Assembly (NCBI GenBank): GCA_964561535.1
Contig: CAZLPZ010000039.1
Coordinates: forward strand, 1 to 13,603
Length of the DNA: 13,603 nt
Direction of reading: 5' to 3'
Source: CAZLPZ01 sp964561535
Lineage (GTDB): Bacteria; Pseudomonadota; Alphaproteobacteria; Micavibrionales; Micavibrionaceae
Shown here: piece after piece, positions 6,508-13,457 of the stretch
How the letters are laid out: every line of letters begins with the position of its first letter
How positions within the stretch are numbered: the stretch's first letter is position 1
Program-made: the position numbers and the translations under genes
Notes under the pieces: model-generated
Seen by the model: the letters and a program-made list of their open reading frames with translations, nothing else
Database searches by the model: none
What the model was told of the DNA's origin: nothing

Positions 6508-7428
6508 AAGAGAAGGATCAAAAAAATTCTGAAGTTGTCGCCAAACCGAAAGTGCTGCCTTACTATCACCAAACCCTGACGTATGAATGGCCGCTGCCAA
6601 ATAATGGTATTCGTCTTTTAAATGAGTCAAAGATTCTGAATCACCTTTAATTCTGTTCAAATTCGGTAGGGCTCGACCGACTGGATCAAATCCATAACGA
6701 CTAATCAACCCTGACATAACTTGATCCCTAAGATCATGTCCCCGTACTAATTTTTTGGATTTATAATCATCTAAGGGATTCTCTGGATTAAAACCGACTT
6801 GAGTTAATAAATTTTCCCAAGGCATAAGAACCGGTAATTTCCCAATTTTTGGATCCACAAGATGTAAAATACCATCCATTTTCTCGGCGGCCATAAAGCG
6901 TTCTCGGATATCCAGGGATTCATTTTGAGCAATAGCCGCCTGTTCTGACATCATCTCATAGGCGGCTGCTTGTAATTGACTTTGGTATTGGCTGGTTTGG
7001 TTCTGATCCAGAATATTTGGAAAATATTTAGCACACTGATTATAAAATTCTGGATTCAGCGATTTTTGATTTTCTGCAATACGCCAAGCCGCAGCCCCTG
7101 CAACAAAACGCTCTAAGGGAGTCTCCCCTCGGGTAAATCTCTCTAAATTTTGTCCAACATCTCTCTTCAATAGGTCGCATGGATCACGTTGCGCGATGGG
7201 AAATAGGGCTGGAACAAGACCCGCCGCCAAAGGTGGTACCGCCATTGACGCCTCAGGAATAGGTTGAGATAAAAGCGGTTGTTTTTTTTCTGGGTTTTTG
7301 AAAGCTTGCTTCGCGGCGGATAAAACTACCCCGCCTGGGTTCGTCTCATTCTTTTGTTGCAACCAACCCGCTGCCAAAATAAAAGCGATTCCTACCCCGG
7401 CAATCCCTACCACATATTTTTGTTGCAT
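6475..7428 (-). CDS. Membrane-anchored protein of unknown function
   Basis: 317 residues, family not recognised. An N-terminal hydrophobic segment (about 6-22, VVGIAGVGIAFILAAGW) follows a short charged start and is a signal anchor or uncleaved signal peptide; the rest is probably periplasmic. A Pro/Ala-rich linker (about 45-80) leads into a mostly helical domain from residue 81. That domain has two cysteines, C84 and C132, that could form a disulfide. It ends with a helical region rich in Ala, Leu and aromatic residues. AAGGG about 8 bp before the ATG supports the start. The gene and its flanks look more A/T-rich than the dnaK-dnaJ block, so it may be a lineage-specific or acquired gene. It stands alone on its strand. 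Confidence 0.85.
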   Translation of the reverse strand: MQQKYVVGIAGVGIAFILAAGWLQQKNETNPGGVVLSAAKQAFKNPEKKQPLLSQPIPEASMAVPPLAAGLVPALFPIAQRDPCDLLKRDVGQNLERFTRGETPLERFVAGAAAWRIAENQKSLNPEFYNQCAKYFPNILDQNQTSQYQSQLQAAAYEMMSEQAAIAQNESLDIRERFMAAEKMDGILHLVDPKIGKLPVLMPWENLLTQVGFNPENPLDDYKSKKLVRGHDLRDQVMSGLISRYGFDPVGRALPNLNRIKGDSESLTHLKDEYHYLAAAIHTSGFGDSKAALSVWRQLQNFFDPSLSKNESFVPAQ

Positions 7429-7655
7429 TTTTTTAACCCTTTTCCCCGGATATATTAAGCCCGCTATGTCTTCAAAAGATTAACGAAATATTACAATTAT
7501 GTCAATGATAAGATAGGGGTATATATTCATCTTGCTTTTTGGGCCAAAATACATTATTTATTAACGATCAAAAATCAAACTGCCCGAATTTCGACCTTAA
7601 AAAAGGCCGTGGGCCAGCTGTCTTGATGGATAAAACGAAGCCGACGCCATTAATA

Positions 7656-7676
7656 AAATCACCCGATTGGTGATTT
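7656..7676. promoter_or_regulatory. Perfect inverted repeat upstream of carD
   Basis: AAATCACC-CGATT-GGTGATTT: 8-bp arms and a 5-bp centre, about 53 bp before the carD ATG. No T run follows, so an operator is at least as likely as a terminator. The rest of the 300-bp gap (7429-7728) is A/T-rich; I see no gene or clear -35/-10 pair in it. Confidence 0.45.
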
Positions 7677-7689
7677 ATAAATTTAAACA

Positions 7690-7709
7690 ATGCCTTACGG
7701 GGCGTTTTT
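7690..7709 (+). terminator. Hairpin plus T run in the carD leader
   Basis: ATGCC (7690-7694), loop TTACGG, GGCGT (7701-7705), then a run of five T (7705-7709). It has the form of a weak intrinsic terminator and ends 19 bp before the carD start codon. It may be an attenuator or the end of a short upstream RNA. Confidence 0.4.
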
Positions 7710-7728
7710 AACAAAAAGGTTGAATATC

Positions 7729-8280
7729 ATGAAACAGATCAAGCCCGCCGCCTCCATCATCAAAACACCGGCAAACGCCTTTCGCGCCGGCGATTACGTG
7801 GTGTATCCGGCCCATGGCGTTGGCAAAATCGATGGTATTGATACCCAAACCATTGGCGGAATGCAAGTGGCTTTATATACGATTACGTTTGAAAAAGACC
7901 GGATGCGGTTAAAAGTCCCTGTGATCAAGGCCGAATCGTCGGGCTTGCGCAAATTGGTGACCGTTGACCGGATGAAAGACGCGATCAAAACACTTCAAGG
8001 TCGCGCCCGCGTGCGCCGCACCATGTGGTCCCGCCGCGCCGCCGAATATGAACTAAAAATCAATTCGGGCGATCCGTTGGCGATTGCCGAAGTCTTGCGC
8101 GATTTAAAACGCAGTGCAACAGACACCGAACAATCCTATTCTGAACGCCAGATTTATCAGGCTGCGCTTGAACGTTTGGCCCGCGAACTCGCTGCCGTCC
8201 AAAAGATTACGGAAATTAAAGCGGCTGAGCAACTGGAACAAATCATGCGCGGCGAACGCAAACGCCTCGTCGCGGCGTAA
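7729..8280 (+). CDS. carD: CarD/CdnL-family RNA polymerase-binding regulator
   Basis: 183 residues. CarD-family proteins bind the RNA polymerase beta subunit and stabilise open promoter complexes, notably at rRNA promoters. The N-terminal polymerase-interaction domain (about 17-75) begins FRAGDYVVYPAHGVGKIDGI. The C-terminal helical DNA-binding domain (about 80-175) contains W100 in TMWSRRAAEYELKINSGD, at the position of the conserved Trp that contacts the upstream edge of the -10 region. The ATG at 7729 is preferred over an in-frame ATG at 7690: AAAAAGG lies about 9 bp before it, the protein start fits the family, and the upstream start lies within the terminator-like hairpin. The gene is followed 10 bp later by a palindromic repeat. 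Confidence 0.94.
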   Translation: MKQIKPAASIIKTPANAFRAGDYVVYPAHGVGKIDGIDTQTIGGMQVALYTITFEKDRMRLKVPVIKAESSGLRKLVTVDRMKDAIKTLQGRARVRRTMWSRRAAEYELKINSGDPLAIAEVLRDLKRSATDTEQSYSERQIYQAALERLARELAAVQKITEIKAAEQLEQIMRGERKRLVAA

Positions 8281-8290
8281 TACAGAACAG

Positions 8291-8390
8291 CGTCATCCTC
8301 GCGTAGGCGGGGATCCAGTCCCTAAAAACCCGCAATAGCAACTTACAATTAAGATTGTTTTGCCGGATTCCCGCCTGCGCGGGGATGACG
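8291..8390. repeat. Palindromic intergenic repeat, copy 2 (100 bp)
   Basis: CGTCATCCTCGCGTAGGCGG at the left and CCCGCCTGCGCGGGGATGACG at the right are imperfect inverted copies of the arms of copy 1. They are separated by a longer A/T-rich centre of about 45 bp. It begins 10 bp after the carD stop codon. Confidence 0.82.
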
Positions 8391-8418
8391 GCTCTTAAAC
8401 TATGCACTGTGTACGAAA

Positions 8419-9285
8419 ATGAAAACCATCCACCGCCCAACTCTTAATGAATTTATCCAAAAAGCCAAACCGTTTTTGGAACGTGACTTATTTGGCAATG
8501 TTTTATCTATTCGATTGACTAATCGCCTAGAAAATGGAGATTACCCCGATCATCATCTGTTTGTGATCACGGAGGATACGTCGGGTGATATTTGTGCCAC
8601 CGCCATTCAGACAGCACCCCATAATATTATTTTATCAACGGGGAATTGTGAATCTTTCACTGCACTAGTGCAGTGGATTTCTGGCACAAATTTTCCATTT
8701 CCAGGGATCAATGGGCCCGAAGACAGCACATCGGCCTTTGCCTCGGCGTGGAACGCCATAAATTCAAACAACACCCCAGGGGTAGTTTCAAATCAAAAAC
8801 GAACACTCACCCCGGCCCTGCGGCTACAGTATTATGTTTTAGATCAAATCGAGTCTGCCGGAATAGCGAATGGGCAAGCCCGTTTGGCAATTGAATCTGA
8901 TCTTCCGATGTTGAATAAATGGCGAGAAGAATTCGGAACAGAAGTCGGACTGTCCGAAGCCGAGCGAAAACCCGCTCCTGAACGCGTGGCTATGCGCGTA
9001 GAAAACAGCGAGATTATGTTGTGGGAAGATCAAGGCCATCCCGTTTGTATGGTATGGGGTACCCTTATTACCAACGGCATCATGAGTATCGGCGCGGTTT
9101 ATACACCACTCCAATATCGTGGGCACCGATATGCGAGCGCGTGCGTCACGGAAATATCGCGCCAGATTTTAAGTGCGGGTAACCGGGCCGTTTTATGCGC
9201 AGATATGGCCAACCCCACGTCAAACGCGATTTACCAACGCATTGGGTATCACGAAAAATCGATTTATGCCGAATATCGGTTTTGA
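8419..9285 (+). CDS. GNAT-family N-acetyltransferase with an extra N-terminal domain
   Basis: 288 residues. The C-terminal half (about 155-288) is a Gcn5-related acetyltransferase fold, which moves an acetyl group from acetyl-CoA to an amine. The acetyl-CoA motif A region is GAVYTPLQYRGHRYASACVT (225-244), with the pyrophosphate loop YRGHRYAS in place of the usual Q/RxxGxG/A. Motif B follows as ANPTSNAIYQRIGYHE (264-279). The first 150 residues are a separate domain that I do not recognise by name, seen in other bacterial GNAT proteins with this layout. The substrate cannot be predicted. No clear Shine-Dalgarno site precedes the ATG. The ceramidase-family gene starts 45 bp downstream and may be co-transcribed. 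Confidence 0.88.
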   Translation: MKTIHRPTLNEFIQKAKPFLERDLFGNVLSIRLTNRLENGDYPDHHLFVITEDTSGDICATAIQTAPHNIILSTGNCESFTALVQWISGTNFPFPGINGPEDSTSAFASAWNAINSNNTPGVVSNQKRTLTPALRLQYYVLDQIESAGIANGQARLAIESDLPMLNKWREEFGTEVGLSEAERKPAPERVAMRVENSEIMLWEDQGHPVCMVWGTLITNGIMSIGAVYTPLQYRGHRYASACVTEISRQILSAGNRAVLCADMANPTSNAIYQRIGYHEKSIYAEYRF

Positions 9286-9330
9286 TCGTCTTGCCGTGAC
9301 AGGTAGTGATCGTTCAGATATCATGGTGAA

Positions 9331-9993
9331 ATGAATAACCCTATCGACATCTATTGCGAACGGATCGACCCCACATTTTGGGCGGAACCATTGAATGCCC
9401 TGTCGAATGGGGCCTTTTTGATCGCAGCGATTGCGGCGGCGTACCTTGTGTGGCAACAACACCCCAAGAGAGACGGCAGCGCGCACACCCTGCCTCTCGA
9501 CACCCTGTTCTTATCCGGGATGATTGGCGTCATTGGTGTGGGCAGTTTTTTATTTCATACCGTCGCCACAACAACCGCAATGATGGCGGATGTGATCCCG
9601 ATTTTGATCTATCAAATCGCGTTTTTAGGTCTGTATGCGCGGCATGTCATGGGGTTGTCGCGCGGGCGGGTCTGTATGGTGATGATCGGGTTTTTGGCGT
9701 TGGGCCAATCCAGTTCGATGGCCGGGGATATATTGAATGGATCAATTGTTTATGCCCCTGCCCTGGCGTTTTTAATGGCCTATGCCGTTTATCATTTTGT
9801 AACACACAAGGTCGAGCAGGGCATATTGTTTCTGGCCACGGGCATTTTCACCGTGTCCCTAACCTGTCGGTCGGCGGATATAGCGATATGCGATACGGTA
9901 CCGATCGGCGTGCATTACGTCTGGCATATTTTGAACGCTGTGGTCCTATACTTGACCACCCGGGCATATATGATGAACCGTAAAAATAAATAG
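9331..9993 (+). CDS. Ceramidase-family membrane hydrolase (CREST superfamily)
   Basis: 220-residue polytopic membrane protein of the alkaline ceramidase family, which hydrolyses the amide bond of ceramide to sphingoid base and fatty acid. Family hallmarks are PIDIYCER and FWAEPLNALSN near the start, GVGSFLFHT, MADVIPI and VHYVWHILNA near the end. S72, H76, D87, H195 and H199 match in identity and spacing the zinc and catalytic set of human ACER3 (S77, H81, D92, H217, H221). About seven hydrophobic segments can be drawn (near 25-41, 57-77, 84-103, 112-126, 139-156, 161-178, 193-210), as in ACER3. All catalytic positions are present, so an active hydrolase is likely, but the lipid substrate in this organism is unknown. 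The start has only a poor ribosome site (GGTGA very close to the ATG). It may be co-transcribed with the GNAT gene. Confidence 0.88.
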   Translation: MNNPIDIYCERIDPTFWAEPLNALSNGAFLIAAIAAAYLVWQQHPKRDGSAHTLPLDTLFLSGMIGVIGVGSFLFHTVATTTAMMADVIPILIYQIAFLGLYARHVMGLSRGRVCMVMIGFLALGQSSSMAGDILNGSIVYAPALAFLMAYAVYHFVTHKVEQGILFLATGIFTVSLTCRSADIAICDTVPIGVHYVWHILNAVVLYLTTRAYMMNRKNK

Positions 9994-10022
9994 CCACTTG
10001 GAAAATATAAGACGTCCGAACA

Positions 10023-10098
10023 GTTCTTGTCCCCGCGCAGGCAGGAATCTGGTCTATAAAGGTTTAATCTGCCAGATCCCCGCCTGCGCGGGGATGAC
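10023..10098. repeat. Palindromic intergenic repeat, copy 3 (about 76 bp)
   Basis: CCCCGCGCAGGCAGGAATCTGG at the left faces CCCCGCCTGCGCGGGGATGAC at the right. The left arm is the more decayed (TTGT where the family has TCAT). It fills most of the 113-bp gap between the convergent 3' ends of the ceramidase-family gene and the gene at 10107. Confidence 0.8.
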
Positions 10099-10106
10099 GG
10101 CGGGCC

Positions 10107-10847
10107 TCACGGATAATCGCAACTATCATACGACAGTTTCATATACGACTTCACACCTTCAGCAAATGTCATGCGGTATTCGCGGTTGCCAACGACGATA
10201 ACTTGGGAAATCGGCAAATTATTTTTACGTTCGATTGTTTTTGTTTCGCCGCTTTCAACCCAAGAAAAAACAAGTTGGACCGGACGCGATGGGTCATACC
10301 AGGTTTCAACAGCGCCATCTTTACCACGTGCACTGTCTCCCATCGCCTTAATCGTAATCGCACCGCCCCCCAAAACCACGCCACTATCCGATGATTTTGC
10401 ATTTGGGGTTTGCACAATAAATCGCCGCGTTTCAGAATCAACACAATTTTTCGGCGGCGATAATGTTTTGATCAGTTCAGCTAAGCGGTTTGCCGGGACG
10501 CCCGCCTGTAATTGCCCGCGAATTTGCGCGACAATATCTTTCATCGGCCCTTCGGCAGGAAGCTCGGACTGGAGCTGTTCTTCGATCTGTTGATATTTAA
10601 CGGTTGCGCTATGAGAATCGGCCATTAAATGCGTCACAGTTTGTTGCAATTGATCGCGTTCTGCCTCGACCGTCGAGAGCTGTCGTTGAACAGCAGCGAC
10701 TTGGAACCGCGGCGTTTGATACCCCACTCCATACCCGATCACGCCGCAAACAAACGCCATCAACCCAAACGCCGCAAAGGTCGATAGGCGTTGTTGGGCG
10801 CGTTGGCGATAACGGGTGCGCGGATCATAACGGGAAACAACAGGCAT
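10107..10847 (-). CDS. Bitopic membrane protein with coiled coil, unknown function
   Basis: 246 residues, family not recognised. A basic N-terminus (RYDPRTRYRQRAQQR) precedes one transmembrane segment at about 23-44, so the positive-inside rule puts the N-terminus in the cytoplasm and the rest in the periplasm. A coiled coil spans about 48-95 (QRQLSTVEAERDQLQQTV). A C-terminal domain of about 110 residues appears rich in beta strands and has cysteines C135 and C243 that could form a disulfide. It lies 79 bp downstream of lptD on the same strand, so an envelope role near LptD is possible but only inferred. No Shine-Dalgarno site is visible before the ATG. Confidence 0.82.
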   Translation of the reverse strand: MPVVSRYDPRTRYRQRAQQRLSTFAAFGLMAFVCGVIGYGVGYQTPRFQVAAVQRQLSTVEAERDQLQQTVTHLMADSHSATVKYQQIEEQLQSELPAEGPMKDIVAQIRGQLQAGVPANRLAELIKTLSPPKNCVDSETRRFIVQTPNAKSSDSGVVLGGGAITIKAMGDSARGKDGAVETWYDPSRPVQLVFSWVESGETKTIERKNNLPISQVIVVGNREYRMTFAEGVKSYMKLSYDSCDYP

Positions 10848-10926
10848 ATAAAAACCAAATAAAGAAATTAAGTGAGGTCGGCCCTCTCCATGAAAGAAGG
10901 AGGAATACCCTCAAAAACCGAATCAA

Positions 10927-13266
10927 TCAATTGACCGTCTTATTATCCGGCACAGGTGCCGACAATCCAATACCCGATGTTTGAAATTCCCCCAGATTTT
11001 TAAGACCCAAGCGGATCATCATTTCGGTTCCGCTATCGCCTGTACTTTCTTTTGTTAAATTACGTTCAATCGTCGTCGAGAATGTCAAACATTGGCCCAA
11101 ATAATCGATCCCAAAGGTACTTTTTCGCAACCCCTGATCTTCACCCAAATCATATTGCGCCCCGACCCGCGCTTGCCAATCTTCATCAAGCCGATAGGCT
11201 ATATTTGATTGAATTTGTTCTCGACTTTCAATAACGCCTACGCCCTCGATTGTTTTTGCAAATAAATAACGGGTATCAATATTAAATTTCCCAAGCTTGA
11301 TTCGATTATCAATTTCGTGCCGGGTCGAATTAAATGATTTCTGATCCAATTGGAACCCATAATCTAAGGTAAACCGATCTGAATCAACATATTTAATCCG
11401 CCCAACATAATCCGATTTTTGTTCGGCCAATCCTGAATTACGGGGGAAATTATTACCCTCATTTTGGAACCGGCGACTTTGCCCCAAAAATATTTCAGCA
11501 ATTCGACCATCATGCCAATTTAAACTGGCCCGCCCCCCATAAGTAGCCCGCGATTGATCCTCGACCCTATCCAATCCTGGAAAACGATTCGGGTTAAAAA
11601 CATTACTTGAATCCAACTGACTATCTTGTGAATCTTCATTTGGCAAATCATTCTGACGATCAAGACGCGGCACCAACGTGATCGACATAATGGGCTCGAC
11701 AATCATATCAAGATCTGGTGCCACCGGCTTGGCCAACGGATAGGACGTCATGATATTGCCCAATGGAAATAACCGTGTTTTATTTTTGTCGGTCAGGCTG
11801 CTGCCCCCCCGATTCACCGCATAATACATATCCCCACGAGTCATGATGTCCGTTGTTGTCACGAGCCCAAACGACGTGACGTCCCGACGCTGCCACGATA
11901 ATGCCCCCGATAATCGCGTCCGGTCGTCTCCTCCATCATTCCGTTCCAAGCCCAAGAACGATGTATCTGCCATCAACCGTCCTCCAAAAATCTTGGCCGG
12001 CGCCCCATAAAATCGGGCTTGCGCCTCTGGTAAAATGTTAGGCTGATCTGTACGACGGTCAGATGTCCGAATATCTTGATAAGCAATGGCACTGATCGAT
12101 GCATAATCACGCCCATCAAACCGTTCGGCATAAATTTGATTTTCAAGAACATTTTTCGATGATATGTCGTATTGCCGTAAATATTGAGAATCCGATGCAA
12201 CTTCAAGGTTAAGCCCACTGCGCCATTGATCGTCCATATCCCATCTCATCTTACTGAATAAATGACCCCGTAAAGATTCAGGAACGGTTACAATTGTATT
12301 ATTTTGTTTTTCACGTCGACTGGAATAGGTCGTTGACCCATCAATCTCAATTTCAGAAATATCAAACCGTTGTCGATATTCTCCCGTCAAACGCGGTGCC
12401 TGCTTTGTAAACACTTGTGCACCAACGGTAAGATCTCGTGTAGGGTCAATCGCCCAATAATACCGATTTAAAACACCGGCCCCATTTTGAGAATCGAGTT
12501 TTACAACGGGGGTCAAAAACCCACTTTTCTGTTTAATCGTGCCATCGGGATGCGAGAAATAGGGAACATATAATACAGGAACCCCTGCGACTTCCAACCA
12601 CGCTTTATTATAAGCAACTGATTTAAGAACTGTGTCATGTGTTACCTTTTTTGCACGGATCATCCATAATGGATTTTGATCAGGATTATTTTTACAAGGA
12701 ATACATGGCGTATACGTTGCGGCCTTCATAATAATATACCGGCCATCAATTCGCTCGCCCTCAACCGCACCAAATCGCGATCCATCTGCAAGGGTACTGT
12801 GCAGTGCTTGCACGTAGCCATCTTTCATATCCCGTGACATTTCAACACGGTCAGCAAAATGCACATCCCCATTTTGCTCCATCATCACAACGTCACCGTC
12901 GGCCTCGACCTGTTCCGTCACCAAATGATAGATCACACGATCGGCCTTTAAGACACGCTCGTTATATATAAATTCAACATGGCCAGATGCCGTCACCGTC
13001 TGGCTTTGGTCATCATGCGACAATTCATCAGCGGATAAGTTCACGAAACTGTCAGGAGGGGGCAAGATATTATACGGGTCTTTGGGCACGTCCTCTCCCT
13101 TAACGTCCACAATAGACCCCTTGTTTTTGACCGTTATCGCACGGACATTATCCGCCGACTTCTGGGCATTGGCGGCACGCACGCCTCCCCCCCCTGCCCC
13201 GCACCAGACAAAGATTACCATAATTATAATGCAATATATTCGGGGTCCACGACGCACGGCACTCAT
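10927..13266 (-). CDS. lptD: LPS-assembly protein LptD (outer-membrane translocon)
   Basis: 779 residues. LptD with the lipoprotein LptE inserts lipopolysaccharide into the outer leaflet of the outer membrane. An N-terminal signal peptide (about 10-34: IYCIIIMVIFVWCG, then VRAANA before the likely cut) is followed by the periplasmic LptA/OstA-like domain (about 73-180: NLSADELSHDDQSQTVTASG). The conserved stretch AATYTPCIPCKNNPDQNPLW with C188 and C191 comes next, then the beta-barrel domain to the end. The ATG at 13266 is preferred to a TTG two codons upstream. The upstream region has no clear ribosome site, and a TATAAC lies only about 10 bp before the ATG, so a very short leader or a more distal promoter is likely. 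Mature cysteines are C188, C191 and C726, against four in E. coli. Confidence 0.95.
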   Translation of the reverse strand: MSAVRRGPRIYCIIIMVIFVWCGAGGGGVRAANAQKSADNVRAITVKNKGSIVDVKGEDVPKDPYNILPPPDSFVNLSADELSHDDQSQTVTASGHVEFIYNERVLKADRVIYHLVTEQVEADGDVVMMEQNGDVHFADRVEMSRDMKDGYVQALHSTLADGSRFGAVEGERIDGRYIIMKAATYTPCIPCKNNPDQNPLWMIRAKKVTHDTVLKSVAYNKAWLEVAGVPVLYVPYFSHPDGTIKQKSGFLTPVVKLDSQNGAGVLNRYYWAIDPTRDLTVGAQVFTKQAPRLTGEYRQRFDISEIEIDGSTTYSSRREKQNNTIVTVPESLRGHLFSKMRWDMDDQWRSGLNLEVASDSQYLRQYDISSKNVLENQIYAERFDGRDYASISAIAYQDIRTSDRRTDQPNILPEAQARFYGAPAKIFGGRLMADTSFLGLERNDGGDDRTRLSGALSWQRRDVTSFGLVTTTDIMTRGDMYYAVNRGGSSLTDKNKTRLFPLGNIMTSYPLAKPVAPDLDMIVEPIMSITLVPRLDRQNDLPNEDSQDSQLDSSNVFNPNRFPGLDRVEDQSRATYGGRASLNWHDGRIAEIFLGQSRRFQNEGNNFPRNSGLAEQKSDYVGRIKYVDSDRFTLDYGFQLDQKSFNSTRHEIDNRIKLGKFNIDTRYLFAKTIEGVGVIESREQIQSNIAYRLDEDWQARVGAQYDLGEDQGLRKSTFGIDYLGQCLTFSTTIERNLTKESTGDSGTEMMIRLGLKNLGEFQTSGIGLSAPVPDNKTVN

Positions 13267-13337
13267 ATCCAAAACGTTATACGAGGGGCACTGATCTGCA
13301 AAGGGTGAAAAACAACCATTGAGAAGTTGGTATGGAA

Positions 13338-13366
13338 TTGTTATCTCTTCTTCGGTAAAATATAGG
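13338..13366 (+). promoter_or_regulatory. Candidate promoter of tRNA-Arg
   Basis: TTGTTA (13338-13343), a 17-bp spacer and TATAGG (13361-13366), each matching four of six consensus bases. It would start transcription about 8 bp before the tRNA. The 108-bp gap between lptD and this tRNA holds nothing else I can name. Confidence 0.4.
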
Positions 13367-13380
13367 GATAAGACAGGCTA

Positions 13381-13457
13381 GACCCCGTAGCTCAGGTGGA
13401 TAGAGCAGCAGTTTCCTAAACTGCGGGCCGCTGGTTCAAATCCAGTCGGGGTCACCA
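13381..13457 (+). tRNA. tRNA-Arg (CCU anticodon)
   Basis: 77 nt with encoded CCA. Acceptor GACCCCG/CGGGGTC, D stem GCTC/GAGC with 9-nt loop, anticodon stem GCAGT/ACTGC with loop TTCCTAA (anticodon CCT), variable loop GGGCC, T stem GCTGG/CCAGT with loop TTCAAAT, and discriminator A. It decodes AGG codons. Its 3' 25 bases are the first part of the downstream tandem repeat. Confidence 0.95.

Noticed and set aside
7626..7673. 15-codon open frame in the carD leader
   Set aside because: There is no ribosome site, it is very short, and its end lies in the inverted repeat.
9354..9983. Long plus-strand open frame of about 209 codons overlapping the ceramidase-family gene
   Set aside because: It is an out-of-frame shadow with arginine/cysteine-rich, biased composition, while the overlapping frame has clear family motifs and catalytic residues.
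9998..10201. Small open frame across palindromic repeat copy 3
   Set aside because: Its translation contains IPACAGMT, the usual conceptual product of this palindromic repeat, and it runs into the 3' end of the minus-strand gene.
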